Assembly (NCBI GenBank): GCA_900771185.1
Contig: CAAGND010000241.1
Span: forward strand, 1-6,936
Source: Clostridia bacterium
GTDB taxonomy: Bacteria > Bacillota > Clostridia > Oscillospirales > Acutalibacteraceae
DNA: 6,936 nucleotides
Direction of reading: 5' to 3'
Shown here piece after piece: positions 6,151-6,936 of this stretch; the stretch's first letter is position 1, and each line of letters starts with the position of its first letter. The notes beneath the pieces are model-generated. The model was not told the origin of the DNA. It ran no database searches and saw nothing but the letters and a program-made list of their open reading frames with translations. A program made the position numbers and the translations under genes.

Positions 6151-6936
6151 ATGTCGGCACCGTTGGCGCAGAGACTGCGCCCGCAGACAATAGACGATAT
6201 TGTCGGGCAGCGGCATCTGCTCGGTGAGGGGAAGCCTCTGAGAAACATCATTCTCTCCGGTGAGCTTCCGAATATGGTTTTCTACGGTCCGTCCGGCGTG
6301 GGTAAGACCACACTTGCAAGCATCATCGCCAAGACCACGGATCGCCATCTTGTCAAGCTCAACGGCACGACCGCCTCGACGGCGGATATCAAGGACGTTG
6401 TCGCGAAGCTGAACACATTTATCGCTCCGAACGGAATTCTGCTCTATCTTGACGAGATTCAGTATTTCAACAAAAAGCAGCAGCAGACGCTGCTTGAGTA
6501 CATTGAAAACGGTGACATCACCCTCATCGCTTCAACTACCGAGAACCCGTATTTTTATATATACAACGCAATTCTCAGCCGTTCAACAGTGTTTGAGTTC
6601 AAATATGTTACGCCGGAGGATGTTGTTCCCGCTGTCAGACGCGCGTTCTCCTTCATGGAAAACGAGCGCGGTGAAAAATATTCAATTGAAGACGGTGTGT
6701 GCGAATACATTTCCTCCGCATGCGGCGGCGATGTCAGAAAAGCAATAAACGCTGCAGAGCTGTGTGTTCTCTCCTCCCCTGCGGAAAGCGGGGTGTGCTC
6801 CATATCGCTCGAAAAAGCGCGGGAGCTGACGCAGCACAGCGCCATGCGCTACGACCGTGAGGGTGACGAGCACTACGACATAATCTCGGCCTATCAGAAA
6901 TCAATGCGCGGCTCAGACCCCGATGCGGCACTCCAC
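6151..6936 (+). CDS. rarA: Replication-associated recombination protein A (RarA/MgsA, AAA+ ATPase), N-terminal part
   Basis: Partial gene; 262 codons are visible and the open frame continues past the right edge. RarA (MgsA, homologous to eukaryotic WRNIP1) is a cytoplasmic AAA+ ATPase related to clamp loaders that acts at stalled replication forks. The N-terminus P-L-A-Q-R-L-R-P-Q-T-I-D-D-I-V-G-Q (4-20) is typical. Walker A is G-P-S-G-V-G-K-T-T (46-54), Walker B L-L-Y-L-D-E-I-Q (97-104; D101, E102), sensor 1 T-T-E-N-P (129-133), arginine finger L-S-R-S (142-145) and sensor 2 G-G-D-V-R-K-A-I-N (192-200). The block Y-D-R-E-G-D-E-H-Y-D and R-G-S-D-P-D-A-A-L (253-261) is diagnostic of RarA rather than DnaX or RuvB. 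It has its own promoter behind the oadB terminator, so it is probably expressed independently of the pump. Confidence 0.94.
   Translation, partial: MSAPLAQRLRPQTIDDIVGQRHLLGEGKPLRNIILSGELPNMVFYGPSGVGKTTLASIIAKTTDRHLVKLNGTTASTADIKDVVAKLNTFIAPNGILLYLDEIQYFNKKQQQTLLEYIENGDITLIASTTENPYFYIYNAILSRSTVFEFKYVTPEDVVPAVRRAFSFMENERGEKYSIEDGVCEYISSACGGDVRKAINAAELCVLSSPAESGVCSISLEKARELTQHSAMRYDREGDEHYDIISAYQKSMRGSDPDAALH

Overview
The window reads as chromosomal DNA of a low-to-mid GC anaerobic Firmicute, most likely a gut-type member of the Clostridia (Oscillospiraceae/Ruminococcaceae-like). This is an inference from three things: a single-chain alpha2-type glycyl-tRNA synthetase, a sodium-pumping decarboxylase whose biotin carrier is a separate gene, and strong purine-rich ribosome binding sites with sigma-70/sigma-A type promoters. 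No mobile element, CRISPR array, tRNA or rRNA was seen.

Layout. Positions 1-782 (minus strand) hold the N-terminal 260 codons of a GPH/MelB-type sugar:cation symporter that runs off the left edge. A 325-base AT-rich divergent intergenic region (783-1107) carries one promoter for each direction. From 1108 to 5943 five plus-strand genes follow with short gaps: glycyl-tRNA synthetase (glyQS), the carboxyltransferase alpha subunit of an oxaloacetate decarboxylase (oadA), a one-helix gamma-type subunit (oadG-like), a biotin carrier protein with an Ala/Pro hinge, and the integral-membrane Na+-pump beta subunit (oadB). A strong intrinsic terminator built on a perfect 28-bp palindrome (5966-5993) ends this unit. 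After an AT-rich spacer with a near-consensus promoter, rarA (AAA+ replication-associated recombination ATPase) starts at 6151 and runs off the right edge.

How the genes work together. OadA should move a carboxyl group from oxaloacetate to the biotin on the small carrier protein. The gamma-type subunit should anchor the complex at the membrane. OadB should decarboxylate carboxybiotin and export Na+, storing the free energy as a sodium gradient. The neighbouring symporter keeps the two acidic residues that bind the cation in MelB, so it could in principle use such a gradient, but its substrate and coupling ion cannot be read from sequence. The synthetase sits first in the same apparent transcription unit, with only 26 bases before oadA and no visible terminator.

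Nothing here is clearly a previously undescribed system. The points most worth checking are the synthetase/sodium-pump co-transcription, the split alpha subunit, the apparent lack of a T-box leader, and small hairpins between pump genes.
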